DNA of 64,000 nucleotides. Source: Stomatobaculum longum (GTDB lineage: Bacteria > Bacillota > Clostridia > Lachnospirales > Lachnospiraceae). The notes beneath the pieces are model-generated. The model saw only the letters and a list, made by a program, of their open reading frames with translations. It had not been told where the DNA came from and did not search any database. The stretch is from assembly GCA_000242235.1 (NCBI GenBank), contig JH590864.1:62001-126000 (forward strand), given 5' to 3'. This document shows positions 1-9,275 of this stretch, piece after piece. Each line of letters begins with the position of its first letter. Positions within the stretch are counted from its first letter, which is position 1. The translations under genes were made by a program, and so were the position numbers.

Positions 1-1130
1 AGCACCGCTGCACCAACGCCGCTATGGAATATTTCAAGAGTGAAGTCATGGAGATGTGCCACCGGGAGGGGCTTTACCAAATCGACCTCCTAAGCGGCAG
101 CAAGGAACGGATAACCGAACGGGAATACTGGGCGGCAAAGAAAGGACAGCTTGCCCTTGATAAAGAGAACGCTGTCAGAGAAGCCGCAGGACAGCCGACC
201 AAGCCCACCAAGTTTGAAACGGACAAGGCGAAGCTGCGCCGGACGATACGGCAGGCACTTTCCCAAGCTGGCAGCTTTGACGAATTTTCTTCCCTTTTGC
301 TGCGGGAGGGTGTGACCGTCAAGGAGAGCCGGGGGCGGCTTTCCTACCTCACGCCGGACAGGACAAAGCCTATCACAGCCCGGAAGCTGGGGGACGATTT
401 TGACAAGGCTGCTGTCCTTGTCCTGCTTACGCAGAACGCCCACAGAGCCGCCGAACAGAGCAAAGCCATACTCGAATACCCTGCCGCGGTTAAAAAGCTG
501 TCACAAGGGGAAAAAACCACAAAAACCACCCCGGCAGACAACACCTTGCAGCGCATGGTTGACCGGGAAGCCAAGCGAGCCGAGGGCAAGGGCGTGGGCT
601 ATGACCGCTGGGCGGCAAAGCACAACCTAAAGCAAATGGCAGCTACCGTTACCGCCTATCAGCAGTACGGCTTTTCTTCCCCGGAGGAACTGGACGAAGC
701 CTGTTCTGCCGCCTATACCGCCATGCGGGAAAGCCTTACAGAGCTGAAGCAGATGGAAAAGACGCTGAACGGGAAAAAGGAGCTGCAACGGCAGGTGCTT
801 GCCTATTCCAAGACCCGCCCTGTCCGGGACGGGCTGAAACAGCAGAAAAACGCCAAAGCAAAAGCAGCCTACCGTCAGAAGTACGAAAGCGACTTTATCA
901 TAGCAGACGCAGCCGCCCGCTATTTCAGGGAAAACGGCATTTCCAAGCTGCCGAGCTATAAAGCCCTGCAAGCAGAGATTGAAACCCTTATCCAAGAGAA
1001 AAACAGCGGCTACAACGATTACCGGGCAAAACGGGAGGAATACCGCCGCTTACAGACTGTCAAGGGCAATATCGACCAGATTTTACACCGGGAGCGCAAG
1101 CCTGTGAAAAGGCAGGAACAGGAACGATAA
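1..1130 (+). CDS. Relaxase, C-terminal part (nested element)
   Basis: The frame is open at the left window edge, so the N-terminal histidine-motif nuclease domain is outside and about 375 C-terminal residues remain. The protein is charged and probably helical. A block near nt 595-640 (GYDRWAAKHNLKQ) matches one in the second relaxase of this window (GYERWAKVFNVKQ, near nt 21170-21210), which supports a MobA/MobL-type relaxase. Such enzymes nick oriT of their element and pilot the transferred strand. Replication and recombination genes of the same element follow. The call rests on context and this similarity, since the catalytic part is not visible. Confidence 0.8.
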   Translation, partial: HRCTNAAMEYFKSEVMEMCHREGLYQIDLLSGSKERITEREYWAAKKGQLALDKENAVREAAGQPTKPTKFETDKAKLRRTIRQALSQAGSFDEFSSLLLREGVTVKESRGRLSYLTPDRTKPITARKLGDDFDKAAVLVLLTQNAHRAAEQSKAILEYPAAVKKLSQGEKTTKTTPADNTLQRMVDREAKRAEGKGVGYDRWAAKHNLKQMAATVTAYQQYGFSSPEELDEACSAAYTAMRESLTELKQMEKTLNGKKELQRQVLAYSKTRPVRDGLKQQKNAKAKAAYRQKYESDFIIADAAARYFRENGISKLPSYKALQAEIETLIQEKNSGYNDYRAKREEYRRLQTVKGNIDQILHRERKPVKRQEQER

Positions 1131-1315
1131 AAACCGCCCCAAAATGTACCCGAACCTATACAGAACAAGGGGGCTGCCCCGTACCCTATCCGCAAATACC
1201 AAAGGATTTTTTAACGGGCTTATAGGGCAGAAAAAACCCGAAAATGATACCGAGATGATACAGAATTACCGCCGATACCGCCACACCAGCGGAAACGGCA
1301 GAAAGGAGCGCACCC

Positions 1316-1528
1316 ATGCCAAGAATGAGCAAGAAACGGCGGCTGGAATGGTCTTTTTTCCTGCGGCAAGTGAAAGTCGGGAATTCCACCTGCGATCGTA
1401 TCACATACAATGACCTCTGCCGGGGCTGTACCCATAGCTGCAAGCAGAGCTTCCGGGCGGTTATCATACTCTGCCCCCACTACTACTCCAAACGCCGGAA
1501 AAAGGAGGACAGGGACAATGGCAGATAA
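1316..1528 (+). CDS. Small cysteine-rich protein (Cys_rich_VLP-like)
   Basis: A 70-residue basic protein begins MPRMSKKRRLEWSFFL and has cysteines at C.GCTHSCK and further on, an arrangement that recalls the Cys-rich VLP family found next to relaxase genes in Tn1549-type elements. A Shine-Dalgarno (aaaggag, about 1301-1307) precedes the ATG. It overlaps the start of the following replisome gene by 11 nt, as in translationally coupled genes. The role is unknown; paired cysteines suggest metal binding. Family recognition is from memory of the motif pattern, so moderately sure. Confidence 0.6.
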   Translation: MPRMSKKRRLEWSFFLRQVKVGNSTCDRITYNDLCRGCTHSCKQSFRAVIILCPHYYSKRRKKEDRDNGR

Positions 1529-2267
1529 CCGCAAGTATTACTACCTCAAGCTGAAAGAGAACTTTTTTGACAGCGACTCCATTGTGCTGCTGGAAGATAT
1601 GAAAGACGGGATTTTATACTCCAATATCCTCTTGAAGCTGTACTTAAAATCGCTGAAAAACGGCGGGAAATTGCAGCTTGACGAGCATATCCCCTACACA
1701 GCGCAGATGATAGCGACACTGACCCGCCACCAGATAGGGACGGTTGAGAGGGCTTTAGAGATTTTCCGGCAGTTGGGGCTTGTGGAGCAGCTTGACAGCG
1801 GGGCTTTCTATATGACCGACATTGAGCTGATGATAGGACAGTCCTCTACCGAAGCCGAGCGGAAACGGGCTGCAAGACTGGAAAACAAGGCACTTTTACC
1901 GCCCCGGACAAAAGGCGGACATTTGTCCGACATTCGTCCACCAGAGATAGAGATAGAGTTAGAGAAAGAGATAGAGATAGAAAAAGAGAGAGAGGGAGAA
2001 ACGGGACACCCCGCCCCCGCCGCTTATGGCAGATACAACAATGTGATACTGACCGATACAGAGCTTTCCGGGCTAAAAACAGAGTTGCCCGACAAGTGGG
2101 AGTATTATATTGACCGGCTTTCCTGCCATATCGCTTCCACCGGGAAACAGTACCACAGCCATGCAGCCACCATTTACAAGTGGGCGCAGGAGGACGCTGC
2201 CAAAGGCAAGGCTGCCCCGAAACAGGGCATACCCGATTATTCATGCAAGGAGGGCGAGAGCTTATGA
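1518..2267 (+). CDS. Replisome organizer / replication initiator-like protein
   Basis: The 249-residue protein starts MADNRKYYYLKLKENFF, the typical opening of phage replisome organizer N-terminal (winged-helix) domains. Residues about 10-110 form this domain. A linker of alternating Glu, Ile and Lys (nt 1944-2000) is encoded by a gagata-like near-repeat. The C-terminal part resembles DnaD-type helper domains. ATG 1518 is chosen because aaaggagg lies 9 nt upstream. It presumably loads the replisome on the excised element with the next gene, whose ATG overlaps its stop (ATGA at 2264). The linker repeat could vary in length between strains. Confidence 0.75.
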   Translation: MADNRKYYYLKLKENFFDSDSIVLLEDMKDGILYSNILLKLYLKSLKNGGKLQLDEHIPYTAQMIATLTRHQIGTVERALEIFRQLGLVEQLDSGAFYMTDIELMIGQSSTEAERKRAARLENKALLPPRTKGGHLSDIRPPEIEIELEKEIEIEKEREGETGHPAPAAYGRYNNVILTDTELSGLKTELPDKWEYYIDRLSCHIASTGKQYHSHAATIYKWAQEDAAKGKAAPKQGIPDYSCKEGESL

Positions 2268-3118
2268 AAAACGGAATTGAAGCTATGATTACGGACATTA
2301 CAGCCACTACCGCCGAAGCGGAGGACTACACAGGCGAGGACGGGCTTTTATACTGCGGTAAGTGCCATACGCCCAAAGAAGCCTATTTTGCAGAGGGAAA
2401 GACTTGTTTCGGGCGTGACCGCCACCCGGCAGAGTGCGACTGCCAGCGGGCAGCCCGTGAAAAGCAGCAAGCCGCCGAAAGCCGACAGAAGCACCTTGAA
2501 AAAGTGGAGGACTTGAAACGCCGGGGCTTTACCGACCCTGCTATGCGGAACTGGACATTTGAGCATGACAACGGCAGAAACCCGCAGACCGAAACCGCCC
2601 GCTTTTATGTGGAGAGCTGGGAAACCATGCAGGCTGAAAATATCGGCTACCTGTTTTGGGGCGGCGTGGGGACGGGAAAAAGCTACCTTGCCGCCTGTAT
2701 CGCCAACGCCCTTATGGAAAAAGAGGTTGCCGTCTGCATGACAAACTTTGCAACGATACTGGGTGACCTTGCCGCCAGCTTTGAGGGCAGGAACGAATAT
2801 ATTTCCCGCCTTTGCAGCTACCCTCTGCTGATACTTGATGATTTCGGTATGGAGCGAGGAACAGAATACGGGCTGGAACAGGTTTACAGCGTGATTGACA
2901 GCCGTTACCGAAGCGGCAAGCCGCTGATCGCCACGACCAACCTCACGCTGGAGGAATTGCAGCACCCGCAGGACACGCCCCACGCCCGTATCTATGACAG
3001 GCTGACTTCCATGTGCGCCCCCGTCCGCTTCACGGGCAGCAACTTCCGAAAGGAAACCGCACAGGAAAAGCTGGAACGCTTAAAGCAACTGATGAAGCAG
3101 CGAAAGGAGAGCCTATGA
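2264..3118 (+). CDS. DnaC/IstB-like AAA+ ATPase (helicase loader)
   Basis: The protein has about 284 residues, with Walker A GGVGTGKS (nt 2662-2685), Walker B LLILDDFG (about nt 2825-2850) and a sensor-like ATTNL, the pattern of DnaC/IstB ATPases. Its N-terminal third carries cysteines (CGKCHTP, CDCQ) that may bind zinc. ATG 2264 overlaps the stop of the upstream replisome gene and is preceded by aaggaggg; its own stop overlaps the TnpW start at 3115. The likely job is loading the replicative helicase during replication of the element. ATPase class is clear; the role is inferred from the neighbour and family. Confidence 0.85.
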   Translation: MKNGIEAMITDITATTAEAEDYTGEDGLLYCGKCHTPKEAYFAEGKTCFGRDRHPAECDCQRAAREKQQAAESRQKHLEKVEDLKRRGFTDPAMRNWTFEHDNGRNPQTETARFYVESWETMQAENIGYLFWGGVGTGKSYLAACIANALMEKEVAVCMTNFATILGDLAASFEGRNEYISRLCSYPLLILDDFGMERGTEYGLEQVYSVIDSRYRSGKPLIATTNLTLEELQHPQDTPHARIYDRLTSMCAPVRFTGSNFRKETAQEKLERLKQLMKQRKESL

Positions 3119-3303
3119 CAGAAACGAAACAGACAAGCACCACCAAAACAGACCGCCGCCCGGACTGTGTGACGGAAATCCGCATGGGCAACTCCGTCCT
3201 TACCGTTTCCGGCTTCTTCAAGCAGGGCGCAACCGACACCGCAGCCGACAAGATGATGAAAGTGCTGGAAGCGGAAGCTGCTACACAAAAAACGGCGATT
3301 TGA
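3115..3303 (+). CDS. tnpW: TnpW-family transposon protein
   Basis: A 62-residue protein coupled by an ATGA overlap to the DnaC-like gene. The core TEIRMGNSVLTVSGFF and the position just before the large serine recombinase are characteristic of TnpW proteins of Tn4451/Tn1549-like elements. Its biochemical function is unknown. No membrane segment or cysteine motif is visible. Identification is by motif and gene order. Confidence 0.7.
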   Translation: MTETKQTSTTKTDRRPDCVTEIRMGNSVLTVSGFFKQGATDTAADKMMKVLEAEAATQKTAI

Positions 3304-3345
3304 CCGACCATAAAGAAGCAGATTTGACGCTTTTGCCGCTATACA

Positions 3346-3398
3346 GACAGCCGCCCCATGTGGTACAATCAAGGTACGGAATAGTGGGGCTGGCTGTC
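3346..3398. promoter_or_regulatory. Inverted repeat between tnpW and recombinase
   Basis: GACAGCCGCCCCA (3346-3358) is matched by TGGGGCTGGCTGTC (3385-3398), complementary except for one extra T. The 26-nt loop contains TACAAT (about 3364-3369), a possible -10 box. The repeat ends 16 nt before the recombinase ATG, so it could be an operator or a leader hairpin controlling recombinase expression. No factor can be named. Confidence 0.45.
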
Positions 3399-3414
3399 GG
3401 AAACGGAGGATTTT

Positions 3415-5025
3415 ATGTTAAGACAGACCAACCAACAACCAATTACCGCCCTTTACCCAAGACTATCCCATGAGGACGAGCTGCAAGGCGAAAGCAATTC
3501 CATTTCCAATCAGAAGCGTATCCTTGAAACCTATGCAAAGCAGAACGGCTTTTCCAATCTGCGCTGGTACACGGACGACGGTTATTCTGGTGCGAACTTT
3601 CAAAGACCCGGTTTTCAAGCCATGCTTGCGGACATTGAAGCCGGAAAAGTCGGGACAGTTATCGTAAAGGATATGTCGAGGTTAGGGCGAAACTACCTGC
3701 AAGTGGGAATGTACACGGAAATGATTTTCCCACAGAAAGGTGTCCGCTTCATCGCTATCAATGACGGAGTGGACAGCGCACAGGGCGACAATGACTTTGC
3801 CCCGCTGCGGAATATCTTTAACGAATGGCTGGTGAGAGATACGAGCAAGAAAATCAAAGCAGTAAAACGCTCAAAAGGCATGAATGGCAAGCCCATCACA
3901 AGCAAGCCTGTGTATGGCTACCTCATGGACGAGGATGAAAATTTCATTATTGACGAGGAAGCTGCACCCGTAGTCAAGCAGATATACAACCTCTGTCTTG
4001 CCGGGAATGGTCCGACCAAGATAGCCCGTATGCTCACAGAGCAGCAAATCCCCACGCCGGGAACGCTTGAATACCGCAGGACGGGCAGCACCCGCCGCTA
4101 CCACCCCGGCTATGAGTGCAAGTGGGCGACCAATACCGTAGTGCATATCCTTGAAAACCGGGAATACACAGGCTGTCTGGTAAATTTCAAGACAGAAAAA
4201 CTTTCTTACAAAGTCAAGCACAGTGTAGAAAATCCCCCGGAAAAGCAAGTGATTTTCGAGAACCACCACGAGCCTATCATAGACACCCAAACATGGGAAC
4301 GGGTGCAGGAGCTTCGCAAACAGCGCAAACGCCCAAACCGCTATGATGAAGTGGGTTTGTTCTCCGGCATACTGTTCTGTGCGGACTGCGGCAGCGTGAT
4401 GTATCAGCAGCGATACCAGACGGACAAGCGCAAGCAGGACTGTTATATCTGCGGCAACTACAAGAAACGCACCCATGACTGTACGGCGCACTTTATCCGC
4501 ACCGACCTCTTGACCGCTGGTGTACTCTCCAATCTGCGGAAAGTGACCAGCTATGCGGCAAAGCATGAAGCCCGGTTTATGAAACTCTTGATTGAGCAGA
4601 ACGAGGACGGGGGCAAACGCAGGAACGCCGCCAAGAAAAAGGAACTGGAAGCCTCCGAGAAACGCATAGCCGAGTTATCCGCTATCTTCAAGCGGCTGTA
4701 TGAGGACAGCGTGACCGGGCGCATATCAGACGAGCGTTTCACAGAGCTGTCGGCAGACTATGAAGCAGAGCAACGGGAGCTGAAAGAAAGAGCCGCTGCT
4801 ATTCAAGCGGAGCTTTCCAAAGCACAGGAAGCCACCGTGAACGCAGAAAAGTTTATGAATGTTGTCCGGCGGCATACCAGCTTTGAAGAACTTACCCCTA
4901 CTCTGCTGCGGGAGTTTGTAGAGAAAATCGTTGTGCATGAGTGCAGCTATGACGAGAACAAGACCCGCAGACAGGACATTGAGATTTATTATTCTTTTGT
5001 TGGCAAGGTGGACTTGCCCGAATAA
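3415..5025 (+). CDS. Large serine recombinase (TnpX/TndX type)
   Basis: The protein has 536 residues. An N-terminal resolvase catalytic domain (about 1-160) carries the expected nucleophile Ser18 in ALYPRLSHED and the later VKDMSRLGRNY motif. A recombinase domain (about 170-300) follows, then a zinc ribbon (CADCGS and a later CYICG), a long coiled coil (about 380-470) and a C-terminal DUF4368-like tail. It excises and integrates the nested element by a 2-bp crossover without replication. The ATG is preceded by cggagg. It is the last gene of the element, and the disrupted Maff2 gene begins about 90 nt after its stop. The length suggests an intact enzyme. Confidence 0.93.
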   Translation: MLRQTNQQPITALYPRLSHEDELQGESNSISNQKRILETYAKQNGFSNLRWYTDDGYSGANFQRPGFQAMLADIEAGKVGTVIVKDMSRLGRNYLQVGMYTEMIFPQKGVRFIAINDGVDSAQGDNDFAPLRNIFNEWLVRDTSKKIKAVKRSKGMNGKPITSKPVYGYLMDEDENFIIDEEAAPVVKQIYNLCLAGNGPTKIARMLTEQQIPTPGTLEYRRTGSTRRYHPGYECKWATNTVVHILENREYTGCLVNFKTEKLSYKVKHSVENPPEKQVIFENHHEPIIDTQTWERVQELRKQRKRPNRYDEVGLFSGILFCADCGSVMYQQRYQTDKRKQDCYICGNYKKRTHDCTAHFIRTDLLTAGVLSNLRKVTSYAAKHEARFMKLLIEQNEDGGKRRNAAKKKELEASEKRIAELSAIFKRLYEDSVTGRISDERFTELSADYEAEQRELKERAAAIQAELSKAQEATVNAEKFMNVVRRHTSFEELTPTLLREFVEKIVVHECSYDENKTRRQDIEIYYSFVGKVDLPE

Positions 5026-5033
5026 CCGCCCGA

Positions 5034-5080
5034 CCTATCCGACACAATGCGCAAGTGCCGGATAGGAACGGCAAAATTTT
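5034..5080 (+). terminator. Hairpin with T-run after the recombinase
   Basis: CCTATCCG (5034-5041) pairs with CGGATAGG (5059-5066), followed after a short gap by aaaatttttt. It would terminate recombinase transcription near the element's right end. The gap between stem and T-run weakens the call. Confidence 0.5.
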
Positions 5081-5118
5081 TTACACTTCTATTACTTCTT
5101 TATCGCACATCAGTAAAG

Positions 5119-5208
5119 TCTCAAGGCATGAAGCAGCTGATGGCTGGCGGCGGTGTCGCTTTGATCGGTACTACCCTTGTTCCTCTTCTGACCGGTCTCT
5201 TTGGCTGA
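5119..5208 (+). pseudogene. 3' end of Maff2-family membrane protein gene, cut by the nested element
   Basis: Read in frame, this stretch encodes SQGMKQLMAGGGVALIGTTL followed by VPLLTGLFG and a stop, the C-terminus of the small two-helix Maff2-type proteins that precede TrbL-like genes in CD1107-type ICEs. Upstream of about 5116 the frame no longer resembles the family and the sequence belongs to the recombinase element. The 5' part should lie beyond the left end of that element, outside the window. The small protein is probably a VirB2/VirB3-like mating-pore component, so the insertion likely affects conjugation. Confidence 0.75.
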
Positions 5209-5309
5209 AGGATGCTCCAGTAACTGCAGGCCATCCGGCCGGACCTTCAGGACAAGGGCGGCGGAAAAGGGGAGGCTGGTTCTGCAGCCTCCCGGAAAGG
5301 AGAAAACGC

Positions 5310-6176
5310 TTGGACAGCTTAAAGGAAAAGCTCCTTGAGTGGCTGCGGGAACTTCTGGTATCCGGCATCATGAACAACCTGAACAATACCTTCAACAACC
5401 TGAATGCCAAGGTCGGGGATGTTGCCGGACAGCTTGCTACGTCACCGGCGGATTTTGAACCGGGCGTATTTTCCATGATCCGGACCATCTCAGAGAATGT
5501 CATCATGCCGATCGCCGGCATCATACTCACCTTTATCGCCTGCTACGAACTGATCCAGCTCGTCATCGCCCATAATAACCTGGCGAACTTCGAGACATGG
5601 ATTTTTTTCAAATGGGTGTTCAAGACTTTCGTTGCGGTGGAGCTGATCAGCAATACCTTTAACATCACACTCGCCGTATTCGATGTGGCAGGCTATGCAA
5701 TCCGGCAGAGCGGAAGTCTGATTATGGGCAGCACGGCGATCGATGCGAGTACGATCGCTTCCATGCAGAGCAGGCTGGAAAGCATGGATGTGGGCGTCCT
5801 GTTCGGGATCTTCCTGCAGAGCTTTGTCGTCCAGTTCCTGTTCAATATCCTGTCGCTCATTATTTTCGTGATCGTGTACGGACGAATGATCGAGATCTAC
5901 CTCATGGTAAGCCTCGCGCCGATTCCGTTTGCGACCTTTGGAAACAGGGAGCAGAGCATGATCGGACAGAATTACCTGCGGTCCCTGTTCGCCCTGGGCT
6001 TTCAGGGATTTCTCATCATGATCTGCGTTGCAATTTATGCAGTCCTGATTCAGAACGTGGCGATCTCGGAAGACATCATGGGATCCCTGTGGAATGTCCT
6101 TGGGTATACGATGCTTCTAGGATTTACGCTATTCAAGACAGGATCCCTTGCAAAGAGTGTACTGCATGCACATTAA
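5310..6176 (+). CDS. TrbL/VirB6-like conjugal transfer membrane protein
   Basis: The protein has 288 residues from a TTG start. TTG 5310 is chosen because ggaaaggaga sits 7 nt upstream and the product then begins LDSLKEKLLEWL; sequence farther upstream in frame reads through the Maff2 fragment in the wrong frame. About six hydrophobic segments lie between residues 45 and 285 (for example MPIAGIILTFIACYELIQLV). The family is the VirB6/TrbL inner-membrane channel component of the mating pore. PrgI and VirB4 follow closely, the usual order. Confidence 0.85.
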   Translation: MDSLKEKLLEWLRELLVSGIMNNLNNTFNNLNAKVGDVAGQLATSPADFEPGVFSMIRTISENVIMPIAGIILTFIACYELIQLVIAHNNLANFETWIFFKWVFKTFVAVELISNTFNITLAVFDVAGYAIRQSGSLIMGSTAIDASTIASMQSRLESMDVGVLFGIFLQSFVVQFLFNILSLIIFVIVYGRMIEIYLMVSLAPIPFATFGNREQSMIGQNYLRSLFALGFQGFLIMICVAIYAVLIQNVAISEDIMGSLWNVLGYTMLLGFTLFKTGSLAKSVLHAH

Positions 6177-6194
6177 GGAAGGAGACAGAACAAA

Positions 6195-6632
6195 TTGGCC
6201 AGTTATATTGCGGTCCCAAGGGACCTTACCAAAGTAAAGAGCAAGGTGGCCTTCAATCTCACCAAGCGGCAGCTGATCTGCTTTTCCCTGGCGGCGCTCA
6301 TCGGAGTGCCGTCTTTCTTTCTGCTCAAGAAGACGGGAAACATCAGCGTGGCCGCCATGGGGATGATGGTCGTCATGATGCCGCTCTTCTTTGTGGCCAT
6401 GTATGAGAGGAACGGGGAGCCCTTGGAGGTCATCCTCTTTCACTTCATACAGGCGAATTTCATCCGGCCCAAAATCCGGATTTACCAGACAGACAACTAT
6501 TACGCCGCCCTCATGAGACAGGCCGCGGCAGAAAAGGAGGTAGAGGAGATTGTCAGGAGCTATCACAAACCTGTTCCGGAAGAAGGAAAAGAGAAGTTAC
6601 CAGATTCCGGAGTATCTGAGCAGCAAAGATAA
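6195..6632 (+). CDS. prgI: PrgI-family conjugal transfer protein
   Basis: This 145-residue protein begins (TTG 6195, SD ggaaggaga about 6178-6186) with ASYIAVPRDLTKVKSKVAFN, the hallmark of PrgI proteins, and has two hydrophobic segments at about residues 28-70. PrgI proteins sit in the membrane beside VirB4 in Gram-positive type IV secretion systems and are thought to be VirB3-like. The 3' end overlaps the VirB4 start at 6550 by more than 80 nt in another frame, an arrangement usual for this pair. Confidence 0.88.
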   Translation: MASYIAVPRDLTKVKSKVAFNLTKRQLICFSLAALIGVPSFFLLKKTGNISVAAMGMMVVMMPLFFVAMYERNGEPLEVILFHFIQANFIRPKIRIYQTDNYYAALMRQAAAEKEVEEIVRSYHKPVPEEGKEKLPDSGVSEQQR

Positions 6633-8541
6633 GAAAAAGGTAGCGGAGATTATCAGGAATGCCCAGAGGGATGACGGCATTCCCCGAACGACACAGCAGA
6701 GCATCCCCTTCGACCGGATGTTTCAGGATGGTATCTGCAGGGTAGGAACGGACTACTACACGAAAACAATCCGGTTTCAGGACATCAACTATCAGCTCGC
6801 CCAGCAGGAGGACCAGACGGAAATCTTCGAGGAGTGGTGCAGCTTTCTTAACTTCTTCGACAGCTCGGTACACTTTGAGCTTAGCTTCATGAACCTGGCG
6901 ACGGATTCGGAAAAATTCGAGAAGAGCATCGCAATTGCCCACAGAGATGACGGCTTTGACGAGGTGAGGGACGAATACACCGGCATGCTGAAGCGGCAGA
7001 TGGAAGCCGGCAACAACGGCCTCACAAAGACAAAATACCTGACCTTCGGTATCCATGCCGAGTCCATGAAAATCGCAAAGCCGAGGCTCATCCATATCGA
7101 AATGGACCTTCTCAACAACTTCAAGCGCCTGGGTGTGCAGGCAGAGACACTGGACGGGAGGGAGCGCCTGGAGCTCATACATCAGGAGTTCCATATGGGA
7201 GACGACCAGAAATTCTTCTTCGACTGGAAATGGCTGGTGCCCTCCGGCCTCTCCGTAAAGGACTTCATTGCACCCTCAAGCCTTAACTTCAAGAACGGAA
7301 GAGTTTTTCAGATGGGAGAGCTCTGGTGCGCCATGAGTTTCCTCAGCATTACGGCATCGGACATCAGCGACCGGATGCTGGCAGATTTCCTCTCGATGGA
7401 GTCCACGCAGATCGTCACTATGCATATCCAGTCCGTGGATCAGACGGAGGCCATCAAGACGGTCAAACATACGATCACGGAGCTTGACCGGTCGAAGATT
7501 GAGGAACAGAAGAAGGCAGTGAGGTCTGGCTACGACATGGACATCATCCCGTCGGACCTTGCCACCTACGGGAACGACGCGAAGGCGCTCTTAAAGGAGC
7601 TGCAGAGCCAGAATGAGAGAATGTTCCTTCTGACCTTCCTCGTACTCAACACGGGGAGAACTAAGCAGGAGCTGGAAAATAACGTCTTCCAGGTCAACAG
7701 CATCGCCCAGAAGCATAACTGCAGCCTGGTGCGCCTCGATTTCCAGCAGGAGCAGGGGCTGATGTCGAGCCTCCCGCTCGCGCACAATGAGATTGAGATT
7801 CAGAGAGGCATGACGACTTCCAGTACGGCGATCTTCGTGCCGTTTACCACGCAGGAGCTGTTTCAGTCGGGGAAGGAGGCCTTGTATTACGGCCTCAACG
7901 CCTTGTCGAACAACCTGATCATGGTGGACCGGAAGCTCTTAAAGAACCCGAACGGACTGATCCTCGGCACACCCGGTTCAGGCAAATCGTTTGCTGCAAA
8001 ACGTGAGATCGCCAATGCATTTCTCGTGACGGATGACGACATCATTATTTCAGACCCGGAGGCGGAGTATTCTGCCCTGGTGCAGCGATTCGGAGGCCAG
8101 GTCATCAAAATTGCGCCGACGAGCGAGCAGTACATCAATCCCATGGATATCAACATGAACTACTCGGATGACGACAATCCGATCGCGCTGAAGGCGGACT
8201 TTATCCTGTCCCTGTGCGAGCTGATTGTCGGTGGGAAGGAAGGCCTGAAGCCTGTGGAGAAAACGGTCATCGACCGCTGTATTCATCAGATCTATAACCA
8301 CCATTTTGAGGACCCAAGACCGGAGAAGATGCCGCTTCTTGAAGACCTCTACACGGCGCTTCTGAAGCAGGAGGAGCCGGAGGCAAAGAATGTTGCAACA
8401 GCGCTGGAGATTTATGTGACAGGATCTCTCAATGTTTTCAATCACCGGACCAACGTGGACATCAACAACCGCCTGGTTTGCTATGACATCAAGGACCTCG
8501 GAAAACAGCTGAAGAAAATCGGGATGCTCGTCGTGCAGGAT
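6550..8541 (+). CDS. virB4: VirB4-type conjugation ATPase, exon 1
   Basis: The first 664 residues of the type IV secretion ATPase. It starts with TTG 6550 behind aggaggtagagga. Walker A GTPGSGKS is at residues 473-480, and DDDIIISDPEAEY follows in the nucleotide-binding domain. The exon ends at GTCGTGCAGGAT (…VVQD). The next bases, GTGCG, are the 5' signature of a group II intron, and reading on gives only VRFVSR and a stop. The frame resumes exactly at 11280 as QVWGRV. Spliced, the protein has 816 residues, the family's normal size. It energizes pilus assembly and substrate transfer. Confidence 0.92.
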
Positions 8542-9275
8542 GTGCGCTTTGTTTCTCGTTAACCTACGCAGAAATGCGTAATAAAGCGAGACGAGTTCCG
8601 TAAAAAGAACTCGAACTCTGTATCTGATTCGGCAGGGGAAGTTCCTGCCTGACCCCGTGTGAGGGGTTACAAAAATTCTAATCTCCGACGTGCACCCATC
8701 GTGTCAGGTGGGATGTGCGAAGCTCGGTGAAGAGCGGGGAAGAAGCTTGAGACAGCTTGGATAACCGCGGGAAGCTATAAAACAGTCATGCTGAGGATGT
8801 TTTGTTGCAACCGACGAATGTCCTGAATGTACGGCTCGTAAACGATGGGATGATCATACAGCCATCCTCCCCATGCGGGGTACTGCCGCCGTTGAAATTT
8901 GTCTTGGTGGAAAACGGCAGAAAACCATTAAGGTCGAATGTCACTGACACTAAATCACACTGGTCAGTGATGGCAGTCGGGTCAGAGGGACACAGCTAAA
9001 ACTGTATGTAAAGCTAAGATACCAGGGAACAAAGGAACCGCGAACGGCGCCTGGCATATAAGCCAGTGCAAGTAAGGTGACACCCTTGCCGCGCAGGTAG
9101 GAAATGACCTGTTAATTCGCGGGGCATCAGCCCGTAGTAGTGATGAAGCTCCTGTAATGGGAGTGGAGCGAAGGGGCATAGTTAATACGGATTTGTATGT
9201 GAACAGAAAGTCGAGGAAGCCGTAGGCGTACCTGACTTAAACCAGAAACACGACCTCGGAAAGGGGGTGGTGCGT

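Larger units (their letters stand above)
1..5118 (+). mobile_element. Right end of nested mobilizable element with serine recombinase
   Basis: Six co-oriented genes (relaxase, Cys-rich protein, replisome organizer, DnaC-like ATPase, TnpW, large serine recombinase) form the familiar right half of Tn1549/Tn4451-like elements. Right after the recombinase and a hairpin the sequence runs into the 3' end of a Maff2-like gene of the host ICE (from about 5116-5119), so the element's right boundary lies near 5066-5118. The left boundary is outside the window. Recombinases of this class usually insert at GA dinucleotides; the exact crossover cannot be fixed without an uninterrupted copy of the target gene. 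Confidence 0.8.

Noticed and set aside
1144-1413. Open frame of 89 codons between relaxase and Cys-rich gene
   Set aside because: No SD, no family resemblance, and it overlaps the better supported Cys-rich gene in another frame.
1944-2000. gagata-like near-repeat resembling a microsatellite
   Set aside because: It is in frame and encodes the Glu/Ile/Lys linker of the replisome organizer, so it is described there and not as a separate repeat element.
5055-5309. N-terminal extension of the TrbL-like gene
   Set aside because: The extension reads the Maff2 fragment in a wrong frame and looks non-protein-like; TTG 5310 has a good SD and the family start.
8802-8999. Small open frame inside the intron
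   Set aside because: It lies in the structured ribozyme part of the group II intron and has no SD.
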